Assembly: GCF_022406875.1 (NCBI RefSeq)
Contig: NZ_CP023018.1
Location: forward strand, 159,575-223,574
Source of the DNA: Ectothiorhodosinus mongolicus
Lineage (GTDB): Bacteria > Pseudomonadota > Gammaproteobacteria > Ectothiorhodospirales > Ectothiorhodospiraceae
Reading direction: 5' to 3'
Length of the DNA stretch: 64,000 nucleotides
Part shown: in pieces, positions 10,612 to 18,690 of the stretch
How positions within the stretch are numbered: position 1 is the first letter of the stretch
Layout of the letters: each line of letters begins with the position of its first letter
Notes under the pieces: model-generated
What the model saw: the letters and a program-made list of their open reading frames with translations, nothing else
What the model was told of the DNA's origin: nothing
The model's database searches: none
Translations under genes and position numbers: made by a program

Positions 10612-12105
10612 ATGATAAATAGCACTGCCTCTTCGCAACGCGCCGTCATTATCGGTGCTGGTTTTGCTGGGCTGGCGGCCGCAGCCACCTTGGCGCAGGC
10701 CGGAATGCGGGTCACGGTGCTGGAAAAGCATGACATCCCAGGAGGTCGCGCGCGGCAATTCTCGGCGGAAGGTTTCACCTTTGACATGGGGCCAAGCTGG
10801 TATTGGATGCCGGATGTCATGGAGGATTTTTTTGCCGGTTTTGGTCGCCGCTGCGCCGATTATTTTTCCCTAGAGCGACTTGACCCTTCCTATCGGATCT
10901 TATTTGGGCCTGACGATGTGGTGGATTTGCCCGCGCGCGTGCCCGATGCCATGGCTTTGTTCGAGTCGATTGAACCGGGCGCCGGAGCCGCTTTGGCGCG
11001 TTTTTTGGATGAGGCCAAGATCAAATATGAGGTGGGTATTGGCGAATTTGCGGGCAAACCCTGTTTGTCGTTTATGGAGTTTGCCGATCCTCGCCTACTG
11101 AAATACCTCTCATCCATGCATCTGCTCCGATCCTATCGCAGTCATGTATCCCGGTTTTTCAAGCACCCGCGACTGCATCGCCTGCTGGAGTTTCCCATCC
11201 TCTTTTTAGGGGGTACGGGCAAGAGCACGCCAGCCCTCTACAGCATGATGAATTATGGTGACTTGGTCTTGGGTACCTGGTATCCCAAGGGCGGCATGTT
11301 TGAGTTGGTCAAAGCCATGCACCAACTGGCCGAGGAAATGGGTGCTGAGTTTATGTTCGATACCGAGGTGACCAGCATTCACACTCAGGGGCGCCAAGTA
11401 ACGGGGGTTGAGGCTGATGGCCAGCATTTTCCCGCGGACTTTGTCCTAGGCGCCGGAGATTATCACCATATCGAACAAGAACTGCTGCCAGCCCAATCCA
11501 GGCAGTACAGCGCGCGTTATTGGCAAAACCGAGTCATGTCACCCTCGGCGCTGATTTTCTACCTGGGTATCGACAGACCTCTGCCGGGGCTATTGCACCA
11601 CACGCTCTTGTTTGATGCCGACTTTGAGGCCCACGCAGCGCAGATCTATGAACAACCCGCCTGGCCAACTCATCCAGCGCTGTACTTGAACGTCACCTCA
11701 AAAACCGACCCCAGTACTGCCCCCGAGGGTATGGAAAACTTGATGGTGCTGATTCCTGTGGCCACAGGTCTTGAGGACACGGAGGCGACCCGGGCACATT
11801 ACCAACGACTGGCGCTTGAGCGTATCAGTCGCATGGTGGACTTTGATGTGGCGCCACATGTCATTTATGCGCGCAGCTATGCGCATAAGGACTTTGTCGG
11901 TGATTACCACGCCTTCGGCGGCAACGCGTATGGTCTGGCGAATATCCTCAAACAAACGGCCTTATTAAAACCTCGCCTGAAAAGTCGGCGCCTAGACAAC
12001 CTATACTATGCCGGTCAGCTGACAGTTCCCGGCCCGGGCGTGCCGCCTACCATCCTGTCAGGCCGCAGTGCGGCGCGGGAAATCATCAAACGAGCTAACC
12101 GTTAA
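10612..12105 (+). CDS. CrtI/CrtN-type carotenoid (phytoene) desaturase family oxidoreductase
   Basis: 497 residues. The N-terminal FAD-binding Rossmann motif VIIGAGFAGLAAAATLAQAGMRVTVLEK is followed by IPGGRARQF. Further family motifs are FDMGPSWYWMPDVMEDFF, YPKGGMFELV and a C-terminal YYAGQLTVPGPGVPPTILSG that resembles the CrtI signature. The family desaturates or isomerises polyene chains such as phytoene with FAD. From memory the internal motifs most resemble the flavobacterial phytoene desaturase subgroup. No phytoene synthase or other carotenoid gene is in the window, so the substrate is unknown. It lies between metK and pdxH with no shared pathway. Confidence 0.85.
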   Translation: MINSTASSQRAVIIGAGFAGLAAAATLAQAGMRVTVLEKHDIPGGRARQFSAEGFTFDMGPSWYWMPDVMEDFFAGFGRRCADYFSLERLDPSYRILFGPDDVVDLPARVPDAMALFESIEPGAGAALARFLDEAKIKYEVGIGEFAGKPCLSFMEFADPRLLKYLSSMHLLRSYRSHVSRFFKHPRLHRLLEFPILFLGGTGKSTPALYSMMNYGDLVLGTWYPKGGMFELVKAMHQLAEEMGAEFMFDTEVTSIHTQGRQVTGVEADGQHFPADFVLGAGDYHHIEQELLPAQSRQYSARYWQNRVMSPSALIFYLGIDRPLPGLLHHTLLFDADFEAHAAQIYEQPAWPTHPALYLNVTSKTDPSTAPEGMENLMVLIPVATGLEDTEATRAHYQRLALERISRMVDFDVAPHVIYARSYAHKDFVGDYHAFGGNAYGLANILKQTALLKPRLKSRRLDNLYYAGQLTVPGPGVPPTILSGRSAAREIIKRANR

Positions 12106-12127
12106 AAACATCATATGGATGACATGT

Positions 12128-12766
12128 ATGGCCCAAATTGACCACCGCCAGACGCGGCGCAGCTATACCCGCGGAGCCTTGGACCGCAGTGACCTCAGCC
12201 CTGATCCTTTGCTGCAACTCGGGCGCTGGCTGGATGATGCGGCTGATCAACCCGATGCCACGGCGATGATTCTCGCCACCGCTGATGCGCAGGCCAGGCC
12301 TTCCGCACGGGCGGTGCTGCTTAAGCATGTTGATGCGAAAGGTCTTTGCTGGTATTCCAATGATATCAGCCAAAAAGGCGAAGAACTTAAAGTGAATCCT
12401 TATGCTTCTTTGTTGTTTTTTTGGGCACCGCTTGAGCGCCAGATTCGGGTGCAAGGCCAAGTGGAAAAGCTCTCAGCGGCCGAGGCCGATGAATACTTTG
12501 CCAGCCGACCACTGGGCAGCCAGCAGGCCGCGGTGGCCTCGCTGCAAAGTCACCCGGTGGAAAGCCGAGAGGCATTAGAACAGCGCCTTGCTGAGGTCGA
12601 AGCGCGCTACCCTGCCCCGCCTATCCCACGTCCCGAGAGCTGGATTGGTTATCGTCTGGTTCCCGAGCGTTTTGAGTTCTGGCAAGGGCGGGAAAACCGT
12701 CTGCATGATCGACTGGTTTACACCCCGTTGGGAGACGGCTGGGAAATACAGCGGCTGATGCCCTGA
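12128..12766 (+). CDS. pdxH: Pyridoxamine/pyridoxine 5'-phosphate oxidase PdxH
   Basis: 212 residues. An FMN enzyme that oxidises PNP or PMP to pyridoxal 5'-phosphate. It aligns along its length with E. coli PdxH: RRSYTRGALDRSDLSPDPL, ARAVLLKHVDAKGLCWYSN, SLLFFWAPLERQIRVQG, ASRPLGSQ and FEFWQGRENRLHDRLVY near the end. The start is uncertain: ATG at 12128 has a GGAT seven bases upstream and fits the family, while ATG at 12119 is also in frame. A second vitamin B6 gene, pdxJ, is at 53106. It converges with the VWA gene. Confidence 0.95.
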   Translation: MAQIDHRQTRRSYTRGALDRSDLSPDPLLQLGRWLDDAADQPDATAMILATADAQARPSARAVLLKHVDAKGLCWYSNDISQKGEELKVNPYASLLFFWAPLERQIRVQGQVEKLSAAEADEYFASRPLGSQQAAVASLQSHPVESREALEQRLAEVEARYPAPPIPRPESWIGYRLVPERFEFWQGRENRLHDRLVYTPLGDGWEIQRLMP

Positions 12767-12788
12767 ACCAAGTGAGCGCTCAGACCAA

Positions 12789-14072
12789 CTAATCGATCAG
12801 CGGTAGGGTTTCTCCGAAAGGCGGCTTGGTTTTGGCAAACTGCGGGGAAAGCAACCAAAGCACTGGGCAGCCGGGTTGATAGTCGGCTGGACCTTGAAGA
12901 TCAGTGAGTACCAAACACATATCCGGGCCGTGACGCTCAGCTTCGATCAACAGGGGCGAAAAATCCGTGCCGCCGCCTCCCTCAAACACGATATCTTCTA
13001 AACGTCGCCGACCCAACTCCAAAGTCTCGACTGCGCGCACATGATCATCGCCAATGATCAAGGTGAGACTGGCCTCGGTACGCCGCACAATGGCTTCAAC
13101 CTCAGTCGCAAAACGTGCCAATAAGGCCTCGTCAATGGACCCAGAAACATCGACGATCAGCGCCAAGCGTGGCACCTTGCGAGCACTAACCCGGCCTGGC
13201 TCCCAAGGCAGCCGCCGCCCGCCTGCGGTACGTCCCTGGTTGGCTAACCAAGACCGTGCCGGCCGAGACCATGAGGTTTCTGGCAAGCGCGCCAGGCCCC
13301 GGGCCACCCGCGTACGCAGGATGTGTTCCCACGGCGTACGCAGCCGCGGCATATCCGCCAATAACGCCCGCAGCATGGAGAACTCGCCATCACCGGCATG
13401 GGCGCGCACCATGCGCTCGCGCCACTCGCGCGTATGATCGGCCTTATCCTCCGCCGCCTCAGACTCCTCCGCCGGCAAGAGATCCGCGAGAATCCCCGCA
13501 CCCGAACGCCGCAGGCGATCAGCCAGATACCCATCCTCCTGAAATGGGGTACGACCCCACTTATCCACAGGGGTCGTACCCCGTTTGGGGGTGGGGGTCG
13601 TACCCCGTTGGGTGAAGCGGCGGTAGAGGCTTTCGACGTCCCATTGCAGCAGCGAGGATTCGGGGCTCTCGCGGATGTGTAGGTGTTCCTCGAGCAGCGC
13701 CTCGAGGAACACAGAGCCGGCGGGTAGCTGAAGCCAGGGCAGGTGGCTCAGGCTGCTATTGATGATGGCATCGGCACAGATGTTGTAGAGCTGCAGGTCG
13801 ACCTCACCGATCAGGCGGCGCAGCTCTTCCAGGCGCTGGCTGTGACGCAAAGCCACATGCAGAACCTGATGCGCGACCAAGCCCACCTGCTCTTCCAGTG
13901 GTCGCTGTGCGAATAAGGGGCCGTAAAAGACGCTGTTACCGTCATTGGCGATAATCGCCACCTCGGGGCGGTCATCGACATCATGGTGCTGCATCCACAA
14001 AGCCAGTCCTCCGGTTGATGGTGCATACTCCACCATCACTTGGATGGCACGGGTGCCTCGGTGGCCGCTCAA
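12789..14072 (-). CDS. VWA-like protein with N-terminal metallopeptidase-like (DUF2201-type) domain
   Basis: 427 residues. The N-terminal ~150 residues resemble the putative metallopeptidase domain of the DUF2201/COG3864 family: LVAHQVLHVALRHSQR at 66-80 occupies the HExxH position, but with Gln instead of Glu. A von Willebrand A-like domain starts near residue 302 with a DVSGS metal site (308-312) and a later GGGGTDFSP loop. Between them is a charged linker containing three 8-residue repeats (156-179) encoded by DNA hairpin units. The TTG at 14072 is taken as start: it has GAGG nine bases upstream and preserves the domain N-terminus; ATG at 14036 is the alternative. The MoxR gene is immediately upstream. 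MoxR/VWA pairs usually remodel or activate a partner complex. Confidence 0.8.
   Translation of the reverse strand: MSGHRGTRAIQVMVEYAPSTGGLALWMQHHDVDDRPEVAIIANDGNSVFYGPLFAQRPLEEQVGLVAHQVLHVALRHSQRLEELRRLIGEVDLQLYNICADAIINSSLSHLPWLQLPAGSVFLEALLEEHLHIRESPESSLLQWDVESLYRRFTQRGTTPTPKRGTTPVDKWGRTPFQEDGYLADRLRRSGAGILADLLPAEESEAAEDKADHTREWRERMVRAHAGDGEFSMLRALLADMPRLRTPWEHILRTRVARGLARLPETSWSRPARSWLANQGRTAGGRRLPWEPGRVSARKVPRLALIVDVSGSIDEALLARFATEVEAIVRRTEASLTLIIGDDHVRAVETLELGRRRLEDIVFEGGGGTDFSPLLIEAERHGPDMCLVLTDLQGPADYQPGCPVLWLLSPQFAKTKPPFGETLPLID
13546..13606. repeat. Three 24-nt hairpin units in frame inside the VWA gene
   Basis: The 13-mer GGGGTCGTACCCC occurs at 13570-13582 and 13594-13606, and as its reverse complement at 13546-13558. 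Copies are spaced exactly 24 nt apart. Each can fold as GGGGT/ACCCC with a three-base loop. On the coding strand the units read RGTTPTPK, RGTTPVDK and WGRTPFQE. Twenty-four bases is eight codons, so insertion kept the frame. A fourth 13-mer is in tilS at 17669-17681. Confidence 0.9.
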
Positions 14073-14076
14073 TGGC

Positions 14077-15171
14077 TTAGGCCTCGCGTGCCGCCATATA
14101 GTTTTGATAGGCAGCGCTGCCCAAAATACTGTTTTCCAGGCCCTGAGCCAGACCGCGCTGCAACAATAGTTCCATGGTCAAGGTCTGAGCTTCTCGCACA
14201 GGCAACGCCGCCTCACCCTGCATCTCCGGGAATTGCTCGACAATCGCCAAAGCGCGCTGCATCCGCGACTCATCGGTCACTGCCGCTACCAAACCATAAA
14301 TCATGCCATAGAGCGCATCTAAGCTGCGTGGCAGCAGAGCACGGGTCTCATCGCCAGGCTGCGCCGCCAATAGCTGCGTCACATCCACCCCCGCCTGAAT
14401 TTCGGCTAAGACACCAAACAATTCAGCGGCATTGGCCGCCCCAATACGCCCCTGAACAAACAGGCGTTTGACGCGATCTTCCAGCGGGCTTTTCAGTACC
14501 TTAGAGACATCTTCCCAGCCCCGCGGACTGGCGCCCACCAAATGGTCTCGCGCCAGCTGCGTCTGCGTGTCATCCAAGCGATCAGCGCGCACCCGCAGAT
14601 AAGCCATTACCTCGGGCGCCAGATCATGCTCGAGCGCATACTGCAAAAACGCCTCAATCGCGGACTGCACATTGAAATGAAACATGCGATCGGCCAGCGC
14701 CGTACCCATGTCATGGCTGACGGCGCCATGAAACCGTGCATTACCCGCCGCCACCACCATCCAGCCATCGGGCAGGCGGTAATGCCCCACACGACGATCG
14801 AGAATCAACGAATACGCCGAAATCTGCAGCCGCTGATCCGCCGCCGTCAACTCGTCCAAGAATAAGATCCCTTCAGGCTGGTCCGCCTCCGGCAAGAACT
14901 CCGGCGGGAACCAGACGGTGCGCTCTTGCTGCTCATCGGCATATATCGCACCGCGAATATCCACCGGCTCAATCGTGGTTAGGCGCAGATCAATCACCGG
15001 CGCCCCATAATGTTCGGCTACCTGCGCCACCACTGAGGACTTACCCACGCCGCGCGTACCCCACAGCATGGTGGCTCTATGGCGCAGTGCTGGATCGGCA
15101 TATTGCGCAATCAACGCCTCTTTTACCGAGGCAATCGACACTGCTGGGATATTCATCGGATCAGCCTGCAT
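14077..15171 (-). CDS. MoxR-type AAA+ ATPase
   Basis: 364 residues. Walker A GTRGVGKS is at 38-45, Walker B GILFLDELT at 101-109, and VVAAGNARF is sensor-1-like. The arrangement EPVDIRGAIY and an ADRMFHFNV segment are typical of MoxR ATPases that pair with VWA proteins. The C-terminal ~150 residues are helical and unrecognised. It overlaps the upstream 2-TM gene by 11 bp and ends five bases before the VWA start, so the three genes are almost certainly one transcript. It likely acts as an ATP-driven chaperone for maturation or disassembly; the client is unknown. Confidence 0.88.
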   Translation of the reverse strand: MQADPMNIPAVSIASVKEALIAQYADPALRHRATMLWGTRGVGKSSVVAQVAEHYGAPVIDLRLTTIEPVDIRGAIYADEQQERTVWFPPEFLPEADQPEGILFLDELTAADQRLQISAYSLILDRRVGHYRLPDGWMVVAAGNARFHGAVSHDMGTALADRMFHFNVQSAIEAFLQYALEHDLAPEVMAYLRVRADRLDDTQTQLARDHLVGASPRGWEDVSKVLKSPLEDRVKRLFVQGRIGAANAAELFGVLAEIQAGVDVTQLLAAQPGDETRALLPRSLDALYGMIYGLVAAVTDESRMQRALAIVEQFPEMQGEAALPVREAQTLTMELLLQRGLAQGLENSILGSAAYQNYMAAREA

Positions 15172-16147
15172 GCGTCTTCTCCATGGCGCCCTGCCAATGC
15201 GCCGCCGTCAACGGTTTAGGCCTAGGCGGTATCTCAAAGCGCGGCACTTCCCACGACCAAACCAAAAACGTCAGCACCAACAAAACCGGTGGGATATTGT
15301 TCACCCACATCGGCACTTGATCGGGCTCACCGACATCAAAAGCCCACAGCATCAGTGCCATGCCCAGCAAAATCAATAAACCGAGCTGCAACCACAGACT
15401 GCGCCACCAAAATACCCGCCAGCGTTGCCAGAAAAACTGGCGATGAAACCCCTCGGGATGCATCCCCTCCAAGACCGCCTGCAAGTGCGCCACCCCTTCC
15501 AGAAACAGCGCCTCAGCCCGTTCGGATCGCAAGGGCTGGCGTTGTGGCAGCTTCAGACTGCCTTTCCAAGCCGTGCTAAAGCGCTGCAAGGGCCGCCAGG
15601 CATGCCCCAAAACACTCAGCAAATCATCCGGCAAGTCCACATCGCCCTCGGCATGATGGCTAATTAGCACCGGCGAGGAAGCGCCCAAACTACTACCCGC
15701 CTCCAAAGTAAACTCGCGCCCGGCAATGGTGGTTTGCGCCAACACCAAAATCCGCTGCCAAGCCACTTCGGCACCAGGGCGGGCGCGGTTTTGCAGACGA
15801 TAGGAAAACCGCACATCGGCGCCAGACTGATGATGATAATGCATACTCGGGTCGCATTGCTCCAGCCCCTCATACACCTGCGCCGCTTCCCGACCCCGCA
15901 CCTCAAGCGTTGCCTCATGGCCATCGGCGAAACATAAGTGACGCCAGAGTATGAATTCCTTAGGCGCGGGGTTGTGCAAACTGAGTTTTTGGATATGCGC
16001 AGGAAGCCCGGGCACTGCTGGGACCTCCAAGCTTTCAAAGCGAATAATGCGCTTGGCCCGATCCGATGCCGCCAAATCCACCCGCTGACCATCGCGGGCA
16101 AAAACCGCAACCAAAGTCAGCATTTCATGGTGGGTAAGCGGCTTCAC
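15161..16147 (-). CDS. Hypothetical protein with two C-terminal transmembrane segments
   Basis: 328 residues that I do not recognise. The first ~240 residues look soluble and cytoplasmic, with beta-rich stretches. Two transmembrane helices follow, at about 250-270 and 284-299, separated by a short loop (DVGEPDQVPMWVN), and a Pro-rich tail. This hairpin topology leaves both termini on the same side. It is the first gene of the operon with the MoxR ATPase (11-bp overlap) and VWA gene, suggesting it anchors the complex to the inner membrane. The start is GTG at 16147 without a clear ribosome site; ATG at 16123 is an alternative. Confidence 0.72.
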   Translation of the reverse strand: MKPLTHHEMLTLVAVFARDGQRVDLAASDRAKRIIRFESLEVPAVPGLPAHIQKLSLHNPAPKEFILWRHLCFADGHEATLEVRGREAAQVYEGLEQCDPSMHYHHQSGADVRFSYRLQNRARPGAEVAWQRILVLAQTTIAGREFTLEAGSSLGASSPVLISHHAEGDVDLPDDLLSVLGHAWRPLQRFSTAWKGSLKLPQRQPLRSERAEALFLEGVAHLQAVLEGMHPEGFHRQFFWQRWRVFWWRSLWLQLGLLILLGMALMLWAFDVGEPDQVPMWVNNIPPVLLVLTFLVWSWEVPRFEIPPRPKPLTAAHWQGAMEKTHAG

Positions 16148-16283
16148 AGCGGCAGAAAGCTCATAGGTGTTGTAAAGCGTTGTTATGCATCACCCTAATT
16201 TAACCAGCCACGCTCGCAGTGACCAGCCTTAGCTCGATAAGCTGTGCTATGCTGCGCTGCACCTAAATCCTGCGTTTGTGTTT

Positions 16284-17348
16284 ATGGTTGCCAGCGAAAT
16301 CCAATTTGACCCAGCCCAAGAGCGCGCCTTGACGAGCTTGAGCAGTTTGGCCCAGCGCCTGCAACAACCGGCCGAGCCTGCCAACAACGGCTTGTTAGCG
16401 CGACTTCGCGGACGGGCAGCACAAAAACCCAACGTGCGGGGTTTGTATCTCTGGGGGCCAGTAGGCCGTGGCAAGACCCTGCTGATGGACCGCTTCTATG
16501 AGGACCTAGCGGACATTCCAAAGCGCCGCCTGCATTTTCATCGCTTTATGCAGCAAGTGCATGCCGATCTCGCAAAGCGCAAAGCCATGCAAGACCCCTT
16601 AGCGGATATCGCCCAGCAATGGGCCGATGAAGTGCGCCTGCTGTGCTTGGATGAATTTTTCGTCGCCGACATCACCGATGCCATGCTGCTTTATCGCCTT
16701 TTGGAGGCGCTCACTGAGGCGGGCGTGACTTTAGTCACCACTTCCAACGTACCGCCGGATGAGCTCTACCGCGATGGGCTGCAGCGGGCCAGATTTTTGC
16801 CAGCGATTGAGCTGTTAAAACAGCACTTAGAAGTCGTTGAAATCGATGGCGGCACGGATTATCGCCTGCGCCATTTGGATCATGCGCCGGTTTATCAAGT
16901 ACCCGCCGATGCATCGGCCCATGCGGCCTTGCTGGCTTCTTTTGAGGCATTAGCGCCCTGCACCGGTCGCGAAGACGTCTTGATAAACATCAACGAGCGT
17001 GAGCTGCCGGTCAAACGCCTCAGTGATGGCGTGGTTTGGTTTGATTTTGCGGTGTTATGCCAAAGTGCGCGCAGCGCCGCTGATTATGTGGAAATCGCCC
17101 GCGAGTTTCATACCGTGTTGCTCTCGGATATTCCCCTGTTGCCGTTAGAGCAGGACAGCGCTGCCCGGCGGCTAATCACCCTAGTGGATGAGTTTTATGA
17201 TCGGCGCGTGAAGCTGATGATCTCTGCTGCCGCGCCCGCTGAGCAGCTTTATCAAGGGCATAAACTTAAGTTCGAGTTTGAACGCTGCATCAGTCGCTTG
17301 TTGGAGATGCGCTCGCAGAGCTATCTGGCCGAGCCCCATCTGCCCTGA
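16284..17348 (+). CDS. zapE: Cell division ATPase ZapE (AFG1 family)
   Basis: 354 residues. Walker A GPVGRGKT with LYLWG before it, Walker B LLCLDEFFVADITDAMLL, the TTSNVPPDELYRDGLQRARFLPAI segment and the C-terminal LVDEFYDRRVKLMISA are all ZapE/AFG1 hallmarks. In E. coli ZapE is a membrane-associated ATPase that acts on the Z ring under stress. Start chosen as ATG 16284; GTG at 16278 is also in frame and neither has a strong ribosome site. It is divergent from the 2TM-MoxR-VWA operon and convergent with tilS. Confidence 0.95.
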   Translation: MVASEIQFDPAQERALTSLSSLAQRLQQPAEPANNGLLARLRGRAAQKPNVRGLYLWGPVGRGKTLLMDRFYEDLADIPKRRLHFHRFMQQVHADLAKRKAMQDPLADIAQQWADEVRLLCLDEFFVADITDAMLLYRLLEALTEAGVTLVTTSNVPPDELYRDGLQRARFLPAIELLKQHLEVVEIDGGTDYRLRHLDHAPVYQVPADASAHAALLASFEALAPCTGREDVLININERELPVKRLSDGVVWFDFAVLCQSARSAADYVEIAREFHTVLLSDIPLLPLEQDSAARRLITLVDEFYDRRVKLMISAAAPAEQLYQGHKLKFEFERCISRLLEMRSQSYLAEPHLP

Positions 17349-17395
17349 GCTTTGCCAGTGCCAGCGGGCGCCCTCAGACATGCGCGATAGAGGCG

Positions 17396-18682
17396 CTACC
17401 CGGCCGCTGACTCGCAGCGCCAAAATCCCCACACAATCACCAACTCATCACCTTGATATAAAAGCGGGATACGATCCCGCTCCCACGGCGGCACACCGGC
17501 CTCTTGCAGCAATTTTTTCAAACTGTGGGTCTGACCCCGCAGCCGGCAGCGCTCACCGCCCTGTCGCAGGCGCACCGTAAAAGGCTGCTGTAGCGCCTCA
17601 GGCGCGACCCCATAGCGCTGACGCAGCACCTCAGGCTCCAATCTCACCGCCAAGGGCTCAATCCAAATGGGGTCGTACCCCATCCATTGCCATTGGCTGG
17701 TGGGATCTAGCGGACCCAAGGGTTTTAAGGCGTGGATGCGCTGGCGGTAGACGCGCAGTTCGGCGCTGGGCCAAGCGCAGAGGATTTGCGCATCGGCGGC
17801 GGCGCTGCGCAATTGCGACAAGAACTCTCGCAGGCGGGCCTGATTGGGCAAAGGCAGACCGCGCTCGCGCAGCCAGCCGCGCACGGCATTACGCTGGCGC
17901 TCAGAAGGCAAGCGCAGCAAGGCCGCTGCATCCAGGGTCCCATCCACCTCGGTACTCAAGTCTTCCACATCCTCACGAGCGCGCTCGGCCAAAAGGCTTT
18001 CGGCTTCGGCCTGCAACCCCGAAGCACGGCATAGGGTGGCATCCACCCCCGGCCACCGCTGGCGCAGCATTGGCATCACCTGATGACGCAAAAAATTGCG
18101 ATCCGCCCGCGCCACAGCGTTGCTCTCATCCTCGACCCAATGCAATTTATGCTGCGCAGCATAAGCGGCGATATCTGCCTCGCTCAAATCCAAAAAAGGT
18201 CGCCCATGCCACCCACCGCCAAACGGTTGAAAACGCGGCATCGAGGCCAGCCCCGCAGGTCCTGCGCCGCGCAGCAATTGCAGCAATAGTGTTTCAGCCT
18301 GATCGCGCGCGTGGTGGGCTGTTAGCAACAGTCCACCCGCCGGTAAGGCCTCTGCTAAGGCAGCATAACGCAGCGCCCGCGCCTTGGCCTCTAAGCTCTC
18401 GCCCGTATCCGGACGCGCGTCGACCTGAAGCAAGCGTAATGGCACGCCCCAGTCATGACATTGCTGCGCGCAATGCTGCGCCCAAGCATCGGCTTGAGCA
18501 CTTAAGCCATGGTGGACATGTACCGCAGTGAGCGGGGGAAGAGATGACGTGGCTGAGTGCTCAGAGCAAAGCAGATGCAGGGCATGCAGCAAAACACTGG
18601 AATCCCGTCCGCCACTGTAGGCGACCACCCAGGCGGTCGCGGGCGGACCTTGTTTTAAGGTTGCTGCGATTGTGTGCAGCAC
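17396..18682 (-). CDS. tilS: tRNA(Ile)-lysidine synthase TilS
   Basis: 428 residues. The N-terminal PP-loop AYSGGRDSSVLLHAL binds ATP. HHARDQAETLLLQLLRGAGPAGL and the PFL..SEADI segment follow. The C-terminal domain has LKKLLQEAGVPPWERDRIPLLY. It attaches lysine to C34 of the tRNA that reads AUA codons, which is essential. Start is GTG at 18682 with AGG seven bases upstream. The stretch MGYDP in its linker is encoded by a 13-mer identical to the hairpin core in the VWA gene. Here tilS follows accA but is no longer next to pyrG. Confidence 0.96.
   Translation of the reverse strand: MLHTIAATLKQGPPATAWVVAYSGGRDSSVLLHALHLLCSEHSATSSLPPLTAVHVHHGLSAQADAWAQHCAQQCHDWGVPLRLLQVDARPDTGESLEAKARALRYAALAEALPAGGLLLTAHHARDQAETLLLQLLRGAGPAGLASMPRFQPFGGGWHGRPFLDLSEADIAAYAAQHKLHWVEDESNAVARADRNFLRHQVMPMLRQRWPGVDATLCRASGLQAEAESLLAERAREDVEDLSTEVDGTLDAAALLRLPSERQRNAVRGWLRERGLPLPNQARLREFLSQLRSAAADAQILCAWPSAELRVYRQRIHALKPLGPLDPTSQWQWMGYDPIWIEPLAVRLEPEVLRQRYGVAPEALQQPFTVRLRQGGERCRLRGQTHSLKKLLQEAGVPPWERDRIPLLYQGDELVIVWGFWRCESAAG
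17669..17681. repeat. Isolated copy of the GGGGTCGTACCCC 13-mer inside tilS
   Basis: An exact match to the 13-mer found three times in the VWA gene about 4 kb away. It falls in the variable linker between the catalytic and C-terminal domains of TilS and is read in frame. It may be a remnant of the same element or a coincidence. Confidence 0.55.
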
Positions 18683-18690
18683 ATCCAGAC

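Noticed and set aside
12773-12782. Perfect 10-bp palindrome TGAGCGCTCA between pdxH and the VWA gene
   Set aside because: Too short to be distinguished from chance; no T run and no second copy noticed.
12789-16147. MoxR/VWA cassette as an anti-phage conflict system
   Set aside because: No effector such as a protease, nuclease or toxin domain was visible, and no other defence gene is nearby.
17349-17395. Terminator between convergent zapE and tilS
   Set aside because: No stable hairpin with a T run was found in the 47-bp gap.
17464-17487. Palindrome-like GCGGGATACGATCCCGC in tilS as another mobile repeat
   Set aside because: It encodes PPWERDRIPLL, a conserved part of the TilS C-terminal domain, so it is native sequence.
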